Shown one piece after another: positions 1-7,309 of a DNA stretch of 12,278 bases. Below the pieces are notes generated by a model. The model was not told the origin of the DNA. It did not search any database and worked only from the letters and a program-made list of their open reading frames with translations. The DNA is taken from contig DATCSE010000245.1 of the NCBI GenBank assembly GCA_036568605.1, forward strand, positions 1-12,278. Direction: 5' to 3'. Origin of the DNA: DATCSE01 sp036568605 (GTDB lineage Bacteria; Pseudomonadota; Gammaproteobacteria; Burkholderiales; Burkholderiaceae_C). The position numbers were made by a program, and so were the translations under genes. The first letter of the stretch is position 1, and the number at the start of each line of letters is the position of its first letter.

Positions 1-696
1 CGCGGTCTCGACGACCTGCCCGGCGTACATCACGAGCACGCGCTGCGCGATCTCGGCGATCACGCCCAGGTCGTGCGTGATCAGCATCAGCGCCATGCCG
101 CGCTCGCGCTGCAGCTTCAGCAGCAGCGCCAGCATCTGCGCCTGGATGGTCACGTCGAGTGCGGTGGTCGGTTCGTCGGCGATCAGCAGGCGCGGGTTGC
201 AGGCGATCGCCATCGCGACCATCACGCGCTGGCTCATCCCGCCCGAGAGCTGGTGCGGGTACGCGTCGAGGCGGCGTTCGGCATCGGGGATCTCGACCGC
301 ACGCAGCAGCTCCAGCGCCCGAGCGCGCAGCGCACGCTTCGAGCCGCCCTCGTGGATGCGCAGCGTCTCGATCAGCTGGTAGGCGACCGTGAAGCATGGG
401 TTCAGGCTCGCCATCGGGTCCTGGAAGATCATCGCGATGTCGCGGCCCAGCATCTGGCGGCGCTGCTTCAACGGCATCGTCAGCAGGTCCTGGCCGTCGA
501 ACACGAGGCGCTTCGCGGCGACCCGACCCGGCTCTTCGATCAGCCCCATCAGCGCGAGCGAGGTCACGCTCTTGCCGGAGCCGGATTCGCCGACGATGCC
601 CAGCACCTCGCCGGCATCCACATGCAGCGTCACGTCGTCGACGGCGCGGAATGCGCCGAAATCGACGCTGAGCCCTTGAACTTCGAGCAGCGCCAT
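1..696 (-). CDS. dppD: Dipeptide ABC transporter ATP-binding protein DppD (3' end missing)
   Basis: Cytoplasmic ATPase that powers the dipeptide importer, normally paired with a second ATPase, DppF. The 232 visible residues read from ATG at 696-694 and run off the left edge in frame. All nucleotide-binding motifs are seen: Walker A GESGSGKS (residues 36-43), Q-loop IFQDPMASLNP (90-100), ABC signature LSGGMSQR (150-157), Walker B LLIADEP (170-176), D-loop ALDV (179-182) and the switch histidine in THD (208). Family members are about 320-330 residues, so roughly the last 95 are missing, including the region that usually carries the Opp/Dpp-specific tail and, in many members, an iron-sulfur cluster. 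Only 5 nt separate it from the dppC stop, so it is the next gene of the same operon. Calling it DppD rather than OppD rests on DppA/B/C similarity; by itself it could be any peptide/nickel family ATPase. Confidence 0.93.
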   Translation of the reverse strand, partial: MALLEVQGLSVDFGAFRAVDDVTLHVDAGEVLGIVGESGSGKSVTSLALMGLIEEPGRVAAKRLVFDGQDLLTMPLKQRRQMLGRDIAMIFQDPMASLNPCFTVAYQLIETLRIHEGGSKRALRARALELLRAVEIPDAERRLDAYPHQLSGGMSQRVMVAMAIACNPRLLIADEPTTALDVTIQAQMLALLLKLQRERGMALMLITHDLGVIAEIAQRVLVMYAGQVVETA

Positions 697-701
697 CGCG
701 G

Positions 702-1718
702 TCAGCGTTTCAGGCGTGGGTCCAGCGCATCGCGCAGCCCGTCGCCCATCAGGTTGAAGGCCAGCACCGCGACCAGGATCGCGAGGCCCGGCAGCGTGAC
801 CACCCACCACGCGCTCTGGATGAACTCGAGCGCGCTCGCGAGCATCGAGCCCCATTCGGGCGTCGGCGGCTGCGCGCCCAGGCCGAGGAAACCCAGCGCC
901 GCGGCATCGAGGATCGCGGTCGAGAAGCCCAGCGTCGCCTGCACGATCAGCGGCGCGGCGCAGTTCGGCAGCACCGTGTCGAACATCAGCCGCGGCGTGC
1001 TGGCGCCGGCGATGCGCGAGGCCTGCACGTAGTCCTTCGCGAGCTCGCCGATCACCGCGGCGCGGGTCAGGCGCACGAAGTGCGGCAGCATCACGATCGC
1101 GATCGCGTACATCGCGTTCATCAGGCCGGGCCCGAGGATCGCGACGACCGCGACCGCGAGCAGCAGGCTGGGCAGCGCCAGCATGATGTCCATCAGCCGC
1201 ATGATCGTGAACTCGACGCCGCCGCGGAAGAAGCCGGCGACGAGGCCCAGCACGACGCCGAAGCTCAGCGACAGCCCGACCGAGACGATGCCGATCAGCA
1301 GCGACAGGCGCGTGCCGTGGATCAGCCGCGAGAGCTGGTCGCGCCCGACCGGGTCGGTGCCGAGCACGAACACGTGGCCGCCGATGGGCGTCAGCGACGG
1401 CGGCTTCAGCACGGCATCGGCGTACTGCTCGCGCGGCGAATACGGTGCGAGCACGTCGGCCAGCAGCGCGGCGAGCACGAGCGCGATCACGATGGCCAGG
1501 CCGATCATCGCGCCGCGGTTGCGGCGGAAGTCGCGCCAAAGTTCGGCGGCCGGGGAGGGTGGTGCTGCTCGTTGGCCCTCACCCCGGCCCTCTCCCAGAG
1601 GGAGAGGGAGTTCCGCTCGGAGCAGTTCGGCTTCGGCTCCCTCTCCCGCCCTCGGCCCCGAAGGGGCCGCTGGTGGACCTTGGAGAGGGTTGGGGTGAGG
1701 GTCTCCGAGCGCACTCAT
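702..1718 (-). CDS. dppC: Dipeptide ABC transporter permease DppC with a repeat-encoded N-terminal insertion
   Basis: Inner-membrane permease subunit that pairs with DppB to form the peptide channel. It has 338 residues against about 300 for E. coli DppC as I recall it. From residue 60 (LWRDFRRNRGAMIG) the protein follows the family closely: first membrane helix about 71-91, periplasmic VLGTDPVGRDQLSR (118-131), several further helices, the cytoplasmic EAA loop that contacts the ATPase (about 225-255), and the conserved end FNLMGDGLRDALDPRLKR. Residues about 6-49 (GDPHPNPLQ through LGEGRGEGQ) match nothing in the family and are encoded by the palindromic repeat at 1574-1703. I chose ATG 1718 because it lies 2 nt after the dppB stop, which is the expected coupled start, and I see no good start codon between the repeat and the first helix. 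The added segment should be cytoplasmic and disordered. Permease identity is very sure; the exact start is likely but unproved. Confidence 0.93.
   Translation of the reverse strand: MSALGDPHPNPLQGPPAAPSGPRAGEGAEAELLRAELPLPLGEGRGEGQRAAPPSPAAELWRDFRRNRGAMIGLAIVIALVLAALLADVLAPYSPREQYADAVLKPPSLTPIGGHVFVLGTDPVGRDQLSRLIHGTRLSLLIGIVSVGLSLSFGVVLGLVAGFFRGGVEFTIMRLMDIMLALPSLLLAVAVVAILGPGLMNAMYAIAIVMLPHFVRLTRAAVIGELAKDYVQASRIAGASTPRLMFDTVLPNCAAPLIVQATLGFSTAILDAAALGFLGLGAQPPTPEWGSMLASALEFIQSAWWVVTLPGLAILVAVLAFNLMGDGLRDALDPRLKR
1574..1703. repeat. Composite palindromic repeat inside the start of dppC
   Basis: About 130 bp bounded by perfect inverted ends CCCTCACCCC (1576-1585) and GGGGTGAGGG (1692-1701). 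The left half holds a 9-bp stem with a 3-base loop, CCCTCTCCC-AGA-GGGAGAGGG (1588-1608). The right half holds GGCCCC-GAA-GGGGCC (1654-1668), flanked by CCCTCTCC (1639-1646) and GGAGAGGG (1682-1689), which also pair. It therefore reads as two repeat monomers facing opposite ways around a spacer. It lies wholly within the dppC reading frame and is translated as a Pro/Gly/Glu-rich segment. The same motif recurs at 2737-2828. I recall GA-rich palindromes of this type scattered between genes in beta- and gammaproteobacteria; the family assignment is from memory. Confidence 0.85.
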
Positions 1719-1720
1719 CG

Positions 1721-2728
1721 TCACTGATGCCGAATCCGCGGATTGATCACGCCATACATCACATCGACCACCAGATTCACCGCGATGATGGTCGTGGCGC
1801 TGAGCAGGATCCCGCCCTGCACCGCCGGGTAGTCGCGCCGCCCGATCGCCTCGACCAGCCACTTGCCGATGCCGGGCCAGCTGAAGATGGTCTCGGTCAG
1901 GATCGCGCCGGCGAGCAAGGTGCCGACCTGCAGCCCGGCCGTCGTCACGACCGGGATCAGCGCATTGCGCAGCGCATGGATGCCGATCACGCGGAAGGTC
2001 GAGGCGCCCTTGGCGCGCGCGGTGCGCACGTAGTCCTCGCGCAGCACCTCGAGCATGCTCGAGCGCGTCATGCGCGCGATCACCGCGAGCGGGATCGTGC
2101 CCAGCGCGATCGCCGGCAGGATCAGGTGCGACAGCGCGCTCTTGAACGCGCCGCTGTCGGACGACAGCAGCGAATCGATCAGCATGAAGCCGGTGACCGG
2201 CGGGATGTCGTACTGGATCGCGATGCGGCCCGACACCGGTGTCCAGCCCAGCCAGACCGAGAACGTCAGGATCAGCAGCAGGCCCCACCAGAAGATCGGC
2301 ATCGAGAAGCCGGTCAGCGAGGCGCCCATCACCGAGTAGTCCCAGACGGTGTTGCGCTTGACCGCGGCGATCATGCCGGCCGGCAGGCCGATGACCAGCG
2401 CGAGCAGCATCGCGCAGACCGAGAGCTCGATCGTTGCCGGAAAGCGCGCGAGAAATTCGCGGAACACCGGCTCGTGCGTGATCGTCGACAGGCCCAGGTC
2501 GCCGTGCAGTGCGCGCCACACGTACTCGCCGTACTGCACGTACAGAGGCCGGTCCAGCCCGAACTCGTGCAGCAGCCGCTGGTAGCGCTCGGGCGTCATC
2601 CCGCGCTCGCCCGACAGCGCCTCGACCGGGTCGCCGGGCAGCAGTCGGATCAACGAGAACACGAGGATCGTGATGCCCAGGAAGGTGGGCAGCACGAGGC
2701 CTAGGCGCTTGAGGAGGAAGGTGAACAT
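1721..2728 (-). CDS. dppB: Dipeptide ABC transporter permease DppB
   Basis: Inner-membrane permease partner of DppC. At 335 residues it matches the family length (E. coli about 339). The first helix is at about 9-30, followed by the conserved PGDPVEAL, a large periplasmic segment (about 31-98), further helices at about 100-122 and 136-160, a second periplasmic loop with YDIPPVTGF (173-181), and a cytoplasmic EAA loop LREDYVRTARAKGAS (229-243) that couples to the ATPase. It closes with the typical VMYGVINPRIRHQ. Start ATG 2728 gives the canonical MFTFLLKRL beginning. The purine-rich stretch ahead of it (GGGGAGAGGG, 8 nt from the ATG) belongs to the arm of a repeat element. It follows dppA after 106 bp and precedes dppC by 2 nt, so DppB and DppC are probably made by coupled translation. 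Confidence 0.96.
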   Translation of the reverse strand: MFTFLLKRLGLVLPTFLGITILVFSLIRLLPGDPVEALSGERGMTPERYQRLLHEFGLDRPLYVQYGEYVWRALHGDLGLSTITHEPVFREFLARFPATIELSVCAMLLALVIGLPAGMIAAVKRNTVWDYSVMGASLTGFSMPIFWWGLLLILTFSVWLGWTPVSGRIAIQYDIPPVTGFMLIDSLLSSDSGAFKSALSHLILPAIALGTIPLAVIARMTRSSMLEVLREDYVRTARAKGASTFRVIGIHALRNALIPVVTTAGLQVGTLLAGAILTETIFSWPGIGKWLVEAIGRRDYPAVQGGILLSATTIIAVNLVVDVMYGVINPRIRHQ

Positions 2729-2753
2729 GCTGGACGCCCTCTCCCCTCTGGGG
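2729..2753 (-). promoter_or_regulatory. dppB ribosome-binding site supplied by the repeat
   Basis: On the minus strand the purine run GGGGAGAGGG ends 8 nt before the dppB ATG, at good Shine-Dalgarno spacing. No other AGGAG-like run is nearer. The same bases form one arm of the 10-bp repeat hairpin (2737-2759), so folding of the hairpin would hide this site. The position is seen; its use by the ribosome is inferred. Confidence 0.5.
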
Positions 2754-2828
2754 AGAGGGTGGGGGTGAGGGGCAACGCGCGGGCAGCTCGCTGGCCCTCA
2801 CCCTAACTCTCTCCCAGAGGGAGAGGGG
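2737..2828. repeat. Paired palindromic repeat filling the dppA-dppB gap
   Basis: Two monomers of the motif also seen at 1574-1703, in opposite orientation. The first is a perfect 10-bp stem with a 3-base loop, CCCTCTCCCC-TCT-GGGGAGAGGG (2737-2759), followed by GGGTGAGGG (2763-2771). The second is CCCTCACCC (2795-2803) followed by a 9-pair stem with one G-T wobble around AGA (2807-2827). The two CCCTCACCC arms can also pair with each other across a 23-base spacer. In the dppABCD transcript this would fold into strong hairpins just after the dppA stop, in the place where many binding-protein operons carry REP-type hairpins that stabilise the first gene's mRNA. There is no T-run, so it is a poor terminator. 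Confidence 0.85.
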
Positions 2829-2834
2829 ATGGAG

Positions 2835-4460
2835 TTACTTCTTATCGGCCAGGTCCACTTTGTCGAAATAGTGGTGCGCCGTCGCATCCATCTTGTAGCC
2901 GATCACTTCCTTGCGCACCGGGTCGAAGCGCACCGAGTGCGCGATCGGGATCCACGGCGCCTCCTCGTGCGCGATCACCTGCGCCTTTTCATACAGCGCG
3001 GCGCGTTCGGATTGTTTGGTGACCGTCTTGGCCTTCTGCACCAGGTCCTCGAAGTCCTTGTTGCACCAGCGCGAGACGTTGCCGCCCCCCTTGACCGCCG
3101 AGCAGCCGAGCAGCGGCACGAAGAAGTTGTCCGGGTCGCCGTTGTCCCCGGACCAGCCGAACATCATCACGTGCTGCTCGCCGGTCTTGCTGCGCTTGCG
3201 GTACTCGCCCCACTCGAAGGTGATCAGCTTGGCCTTCACGCCGATCTTGTCCCAGTCGGCCTGGAGCAGCTCGGCCATGCGCTTGCCGTCCGGGTTGTAC
3301 GGGCGTGTCACCGGCAGGTACCAGAGCTCGACCTCGGTGCCGTTCGGGTAGCCGGCCTGCGCGAGCAGCGCCTTGGCCTTGGTCGGGTCATAGGCATAGT
3401 CGGTGACCTTGTCGTTGTACGACCAGAGCGTCGGCGGGATCGGGTTCTTCGCCGGCTGGCCCGCGCCCTGGAACACCGCGTCGAGGATCGCCTTCTTGTT
3501 GACCGCCATGTTCAGCGCCTGGCGCACGAGCTTGTTGTCGAACGGCTTCTTCTCGACGTTGAACGCGATGTAGCCGACGTTCAGGCCCTGCTGCGAGATC
3601 AGGTTGATCGCCGGGTCGTTCTTCATCAGCGCGACGTCGGCCGGCTTCGGGAACGCCATCACGTGGCACTCGCCGGCCTTCAGCTTCGCGTAGCGAACCG
3701 ACGCGTCGGTCGTGATCGCGAACACCAGGTTGTCGATCTTCGGGCGGCCGCCCCAGTAGCTGTCGTTGGCCTTGTAGCGCACGACCGCGTCCTTCTGGTA
3801 CGAGACGAACTGGAACGGGCCGGTGCCGATGGGCTCGCGGTCGAACGGCTCGATGTTGCCGGCGGCCTTCATCTTCTCGGCGTATTCGGCCGATAGGATG
3901 GACGCGAAGTCCATCGCCATGTTCGCGATGAACGGCGCTTCGGGTTTCTTCAGCACGAAGCGCACGGTCAGCGGGTCGACCTTCTCGACGCGGTCGACGA
4001 TGTTCTTCATGTCCATGTCGTCGAAGTACGCGTAGGTCGTGCCCGGCTGCGTCTTCGCGTAGGGATGATTGGGGTCCATCATCCGGTTGAACGAGAACAG
4101 CACGTCGTCGGCGTTGAAGTCGCGGCTGGGCGTGAACTTCGCGTTGCCGTGGAACTTGACGCCCTTGCGCAGCTTGAAGGTGTAGGTCAGGCCGTCGGGC
4201 GACGCGGTCCAGCTCTCGGCCAGGCCGGGCACGATGTTGGTCGTGCCGGTCTCGAACTCGACCAGGCGGTTGAACATCGGCACCGAGACCGCATCGAAGG
4301 TCGTCCCGGTGGTGTAGTACTGCGGGTTGAAGCCTTCGGGGCTGCCTTCGGAGCAGTAGACCAGCGTCTTCGCGGCGAACGCGGTGCCGGCCAGGCCCAG
4401 CAGGGCGGCCGCGATCGTGGTCCTCGCCAGATGACGGCTGCGCTTGTTGCGGATGTTCAT
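2835..4460 (-). CDS. dppA: Periplasmic dipeptide-binding protein DppA
   Basis: Solute-binding protein of family 5 that captures dipeptides (in some species also haem or 5-aminolevulinate) in the periplasm and delivers them to DppBC. It has 541 residues from ATG 4460; E. coli DppA has 535. The signal peptide is clear: basic MNIRNKRSRHLAR, a hydrophobic core, and cleavage near TAFA/A at residues 26-30. The mature start KTLVYCSEGSPEGFNPQ is nearly that of E. coli DppA. Other family-specific stretches are PGLAESW, GTGPFQ, INLISQQGLNVGYIAFN, DWDKIGVKAK, and FGWSGDNGDPDNFF in the ligand-contact region. The reading frame extends 34 codons upstream to 4562, but those codons precede the signal peptide and have no coding character. 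No strong Shine-Dalgarno sequence is seen before 4460. It is the first gene of the operon, and a repeat begins about 6 bp after its stop. Confidence 0.97.
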   Translation of the reverse strand: MNIRNKRSRHLARTTIAAALLGLAGTAFAAKTLVYCSEGSPEGFNPQYYTTGTTFDAVSVPMFNRLVEFETGTTNIVPGLAESWTASPDGLTYTFKLRKGVKFHGNAKFTPSRDFNADDVLFSFNRMMDPNHPYAKTQPGTTYAYFDDMDMKNIVDRVEKVDPLTVRFVLKKPEAPFIANMAMDFASILSAEYAEKMKAAGNIEPFDREPIGTGPFQFVSYQKDAVVRYKANDSYWGGRPKIDNLVFAITTDASVRYAKLKAGECHVMAFPKPADVALMKNDPAINLISQQGLNVGYIAFNVEKKPFDNKLVRQALNMAVNKKAILDAVFQGAGQPAKNPIPPTLWSYNDKVTDYAYDPTKAKALLAQAGYPNGTEVELWYLPVTRPYNPDGKRMAELLQADWDKIGVKAKLITFEWGEYRKRSKTGEQHVMMFGWSGDNGDPDNFFVPLLGCSAVKGGGNVSRWCNKDFEDLVQKAKTVTKQSERAALYEKAQVIAHEEAPWIPIAHSVRFDPVRKEVIGYKMDATAHHYFDKVDLADKK

Positions 4461-4585
4461 GATGGGTGGTTCCCGAAAGTTGATTGTGTGCGGCAAGCTC
4501 TTCGTGGGAGCAAGCAGGCCCATGGAGCGGGGCTGAATGATAGGCGTCGCTGTTGCAGCCACAGGGGCGGGTTCCCCCTAGCAAA
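4461..4585 (-). promoter_or_regulatory. dppA upstream region with weak promoter candidate
   Basis: This leader must hold the dpp operon promoter because the next gene upstream ends at 4615. The best minus-strand -10-like hexamer is TATCAT (4542-4537), about 77 bp before the dppA ATG, with no convincing -35 box at 17 bp. A small inverted repeat, AGGGG (4563-4567) and CCCCT (4575-4579), lies just upstream and could be an operator or chance in GC-rich DNA. I recognise no riboswitch or known operator. Confidence 0.25.
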
Positions 4586-4611
4586 GGCCACGCCAGGTCT
4601 GTCCCGTGGCC
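4586..4611 (-). terminator. Possible terminator after the AEC permease gene
   Basis: A perfect 7-bp inverted repeat, GGCCACG (4586-4592) and CGTGGCC (4605-4611), with a 12-base loop starts 3 nt after the permease stop on the minus strand. Only TTT follows it, so as a rho-independent terminator it is weak. Its position between the permease gene and the dpp promoter region fits insulation of the two units. Confidence 0.4.
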
Positions 4612-4614
4612 GTG

Positions 4615-5595
4615 TCAGCCCAATCGTGCGAGCACCGCGAGCCACAGCGGTGCGGTGACGACGAACGCGAGCGTCGACAGCACGGTCGCCGCGGTCGTCT
4701 CGGCTTCGAGCGTGCGATAGCGCTGCGCGAAGATCAGCGCGTTGCTCCCTATCGGCAGCGCTGCCAGCATCACGACGACTGCGAGCGGCACGCCGCTCAG
4801 CGCGAAGCCCCAGCGCGCGACGACCAGCACCAGCGCCGGCAGCACCAGCGTCTTCAGCACCGTGATGGTGACCGCGCCGAGCGCCGCGCCCTGCACGCCG
4901 TAATACGCGAGCGACATGCCGATCAGCACCAGGCACAGCGGCACGACCGCCTGACCCAGCGTGTAGAGGATCTCGTCCATCGCCGGCGGCACCGGCAGCC
5001 CGAGGCCGTTCCATGCGAGCCCGCACAGCACCGGCAGCACCACCGGGTGGATGAGGGTGTTGCGCGCGGTGCTGGCGAGGGTGCTCACAAGATGCACGTC
5101 GGCCTCACCGCGCGCGGCCTGGGCCCGCGCGATGTCGAGCTCGACCAGCGTGGTCGTCACGGTCAGCAGCACCAGCGCATGCAGGCTGACGATCGCGAGG
5201 TGGATCGCCAGCCCCGCTTCGCCGAACAGCGCCGCGGCGATCGGGATTCCGACCTGCACCGTGTTGCCGAACGCGACCGAGATCGCGCGCACGGCCGGCG
5301 CCGCGGGGGCTGCGTTCGCGGCGCCGCGTCGTGCGAAACGCTGAGCCGCATAGACGGCCAGCAGCATCGCGACCAGCGGCGCGAACACCGCGAGCAGCGT
5401 GCGCCACGGCATCGCATGGAAGTCGATGCGCGCGGTCGTGCGGAACAGCAGGGCCGGCACGAAGATGTAGTACGCCGCATTGGCCAGCGTGCGCGCCGGG
5501 TCGCCGGTGCCCAGCCACTTGAGCTTGCCGACGATCCAGCCGATCGAGACGACGATGAAGATCGTCAGCAGCTTGAGGAGGACGGCGGTCGGCAC
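4615..5595 (-). CDS. AEC (auxin efflux carrier) family permease
   Basis: Inner-membrane secondary transporter of the AEC family; bacterial members export or exchange small organic acids such as malonate or malate. The substrate here cannot be read from sequence. The 326-residue product fits the usual 310-320. It has about ten hydrophobic helices in two halves, with family-like stretches NAAYYIFVPALLFRTTARID near residue 40, AFGNTVQVGIPIAAALFGEAG in the middle, VPLCLVLIGMSLA, and LPIGSNALIFAQRY near the end. The frame is open to 5958 but carries no ATG near the hydrophobic start. The best start is GTG 5595, which gives VPTAVLLKLLTIFIVV; no clear ribosome-binding site precedes it, so the start is uncertain by several codons. 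It is divergent from the flippase gene and separated from dpp by a hairpin, so it is probably transcribed alone. Confidence 0.85.
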   Translation of the reverse strand: MPTAVLLKLLTIFIVVSIGWIVGKLKWLGTGDPARTLANAAYYIFVPALLFRTTARIDFHAMPWRTLLAVFAPLVAMLLAVYAAQRFARRGAANAAPAAPAVRAISVAFGNTVQVGIPIAAALFGEAGLAIHLAIVSLHALVLLTVTTTLVELDIARAQAARGEADVHLVSTLASTARNTLIHPVVLPVLCGLAWNGLGLPVPPAMDEILYTLGQAVVPLCLVLIGMSLAYYGVQGAALGAVTITVLKTLVLPALVLVVARWGFALSGVPLAVVVMLAALPIGSNALIFAQRYRTLEAETTAATVLSTLAFVVTAPLWLAVLARLG

Positions 5596-5815
5596 CGCGG
5601 CGAGTATCCATGAAGTCCGCTGCCGGCCTGCGATGCACTCCCTTGCCGCAGTGCACCGGCATATACAGCGAGTAAGAATATGTAGGCCTCGCTCCACAGG
5701 GAAAACGCGATGCAACAATGCCTCGTCCCTGGACAGGCGCGGCGTCGCGTGCCGGCGAGACACGCCTGATTCGTTCATCCGTCCGCTGCCCGTTGGGGGC
5801 CCGGTCAACCCATCC
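5596..5815. promoter_or_regulatory. Divergent intergenic region between AEC permease and flippase
   Basis: This 220-bp gap should hold promoters for both flanking genes. Against a GC-rich background, the patch at 5660-5682 is AT-rich and has inverted arms CATAT (5660-5664) and ATATG (5678-5682). On the plus strand TATACA (5662-5667) and on the minus strand TATATG-like bases could be -10 elements, and TTGCCG (5643-5648) resembles a -35, but the spacing to TATACA is only 13 bp. No known operator is recognised, and no small gene is convincing. The promoter location is an inference from composition and gene direction. Confidence 0.3.
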
Positions 5816-7309
5816 ATGCAGGTCCCGCCGTCGACACTGAAGTCGAAAACGATCTCTTCCATCCTGTGGTCGGTGGCACGCACCGGGTGGGGCACGGTGG
5901 TCTCGTTCCTGGTCTTCGCATTCCTCGCCCGCTTCCTCGGGCCCAGCGACTTCGGCAAGTTCGCGCTCGCAAGCCTGGCCTACGAGGTCTCGCGCATCGT
6001 CGGCAACGGCGGCCTGCCGGAATCCATCGTGCGCGATGCCGCGCTCGACGAGGCCACGGCCGACACGGTCTTCTGGGCCTGCATCGGGCTCAACCTGCTG
6101 GTGGCGCTGGTGTTGTATCTCGCGGCGCCGTGGTACGAGCAAGTGACCGGGACGGCCGGTGTCGCCGACCTCGTGCGCTGGCTCTGCTGGATGCTGCCGC
6201 TGGCCGCGCTCGGCACGATACATGCCGGCCGCCTGGCGCGCGGCTTCGGCCACCAGAAGCTGGCGCTGCAGGGCTTCGTGGTCAGCGCGGCCGCCGGTGC
6301 GGCGGCGATCCTGGCCGCCTACCGCGGCCTCGGACCGTACAGCCTGGTCGTGCAGGCCGCGGTGACCAGCGTGCTGGGCACGGTGATGTCGTGGTGCCTG
6401 TTTCGCTGGCTGCCGCGGCTGCGGTTCAGCGTCGCGCACTTGCGGCAAAACCTGCAGTTCGGCGTCAGCATGGCCAGCACGCAGCTGATCTGGATCCTGA
6501 CGGCGCGGCTGCAGGAGCCGTTCATCGGTCGCGCGTATGGCACCGACGCGGTCGGCCAGTACCGCGTCGCCTGGCGGATGATCGAGCTGATCGGGCAGAC
6601 CCTGCTGGCGCCCATCGGCAGCGTCGCGGTCGTCACGCTGTCGAACCTGCAGTCCGACGCGGCACGATTCGCCTCGGCGTTCCGGCGCCTGATGATCGCG
6701 GCCGGCATGGTCACGCTGCCGCTGATGTTCGGCTTCGGCGCACTCGCGATCGAGGCGATCGGCCTGGTGTTCGGGCCGCAGTGGAAGCGCGCCGCGCCGT
6801 TGGCCGAGGTGCTGGTGCTGATGGCGGTGCCGTTCTTCCTGAACTACCTGTCCAGCCCGGCGCTGTCGGCGCTGGGCCGCTCGGCGGCGATCTTGCGCGT
6901 CTCGCTGCTGCAGCTGACGCTGACCGCGTTGCTGACCTGGCTCGCGACACCGTTCGGCATGCTGGCGATCGCCGCGTCCTACGTGCTGCGCGCGTACATC
7001 ACCGCGCCGGTGCAGCTCGCAGCGTTGCGCCGGGCGCTCGGCGGTGTGCGCCTCGGCGTGGCACGAAGCCTGCTGCCGGTGATCGCGATCGCGGTCGTGG
7101 TGTTCGGCGGCACCTGGGTGGTGAAGCCCTTGGTCCGGCCATGGCTCATGTCCGACCTGTGGCTGTTTGTTATTCTCGGATCGGTCTCGCTGAGCCTCTA
7201 TGCGGCGGCGCTGGTCCTGTTCCAGCGGCGCGAAGTGTTCAACTGCTTGGAGCCGCTGCTCAAACCTGTCATGAAGAAGGCGCCGGAAGGCAAGGAGCAC
7301 GAGCGATGA
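5816..7309 (+). CDS. Wzx-type polysaccharide flippase (oligosaccharide translocase)
   Basis: Inner-membrane protein of the MOP superfamily that turns lipid-linked sugar repeat units from the cytoplasmic to the periplasmic face. It has 497 residues, typical for the family, with about twelve to fourteen hydrophobic helices spread along its length. The start TISSILWSVARTGWGTVVSFLVFAFLARFLGPSDFGKFALA matches the usual polysaccharide-synthesis family opening (helix 1, then ARFLGPSDFG). A later membrane region with QYRVAWRMIELIGQTLLAPIGSVAVVTLSNLQ also fits. Charged residues cluster at the end (VMKKAPEGKEHER). ATG 5816 was chosen because upstream codons lack membrane or coding character; only a weak GGGGG run precedes it. 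Its stop overlaps the next gene's start (ATGA), which places it first in a glycan operon. WzxC/AmsL/ExoT-like naming would need alignment. Confidence 0.88.
   Translation: MQVPPSTLKSKTISSILWSVARTGWGTVVSFLVFAFLARFLGPSDFGKFALASLAYEVSRIVGNGGLPESIVRDAALDEATADTVFWACIGLNLLVALVLYLAAPWYEQVTGTAGVADLVRWLCWMLPLAALGTIHAGRLARGFGHQKLALQGFVVSAAAGAAAILAAYRGLGPYSLVVQAAVTSVLGTVMSWCLFRWLPRLRFSVAHLRQNLQFGVSMASTQLIWILTARLQEPFIGRAYGTDAVGQYRVAWRMIELIGQTLLAPIGSVAVVTLSNLQSDAARFASAFRRLMIAAGMVTLPLMFGFGALAIEAIGLVFGPQWKRAAPLAEVLVLMAVPFFLNYLSSPALSALGRSAAILRVSLLQLTLTALLTWLATPFGMLAIAASYVLRAYITAPVQLAALRRALGGVRLGVARSLLPVIAIAVVVFGGTWVVKPLVRPWLMSDLWLFVILGSVSLSLYAAALVLFQRREVFNCLEPLLKPVMKKAPEGKEHER

Noticed and set aside
73..1032. 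Plus-strand open frame across dppD and dppC
   Set aside because: Gln/Arg/His-rich antisense reading of well-conserved transporter genes.
1092..1107. GCGATCGC-like palindromes here and at 7080-7095, resembling cyanobacterial HIP1 sites
   Set aside because: They fall in Ile-Ala codon pairs (ATC GCG ATC GCG) of hydrophobic helices in a GC-rich genome, and their density does not suggest a dedicated repeat.
702..2801. A 699-residue minus-strand open frame ending with DppC
   Set aside because: The first half runs in the wrong frame through dppB and gives Arg/Ala-rich shadow sequence. Only the part from ATG 1718 is the real permease.
2737..2828. dppA-dppB repeat as a rho-independent terminator
   Set aside because: The hairpins are strong but no T-run follows on the minus strand, and dppBCD continue with no other evident promoter. 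mRNA stabilisation or attenuation is more plausible.
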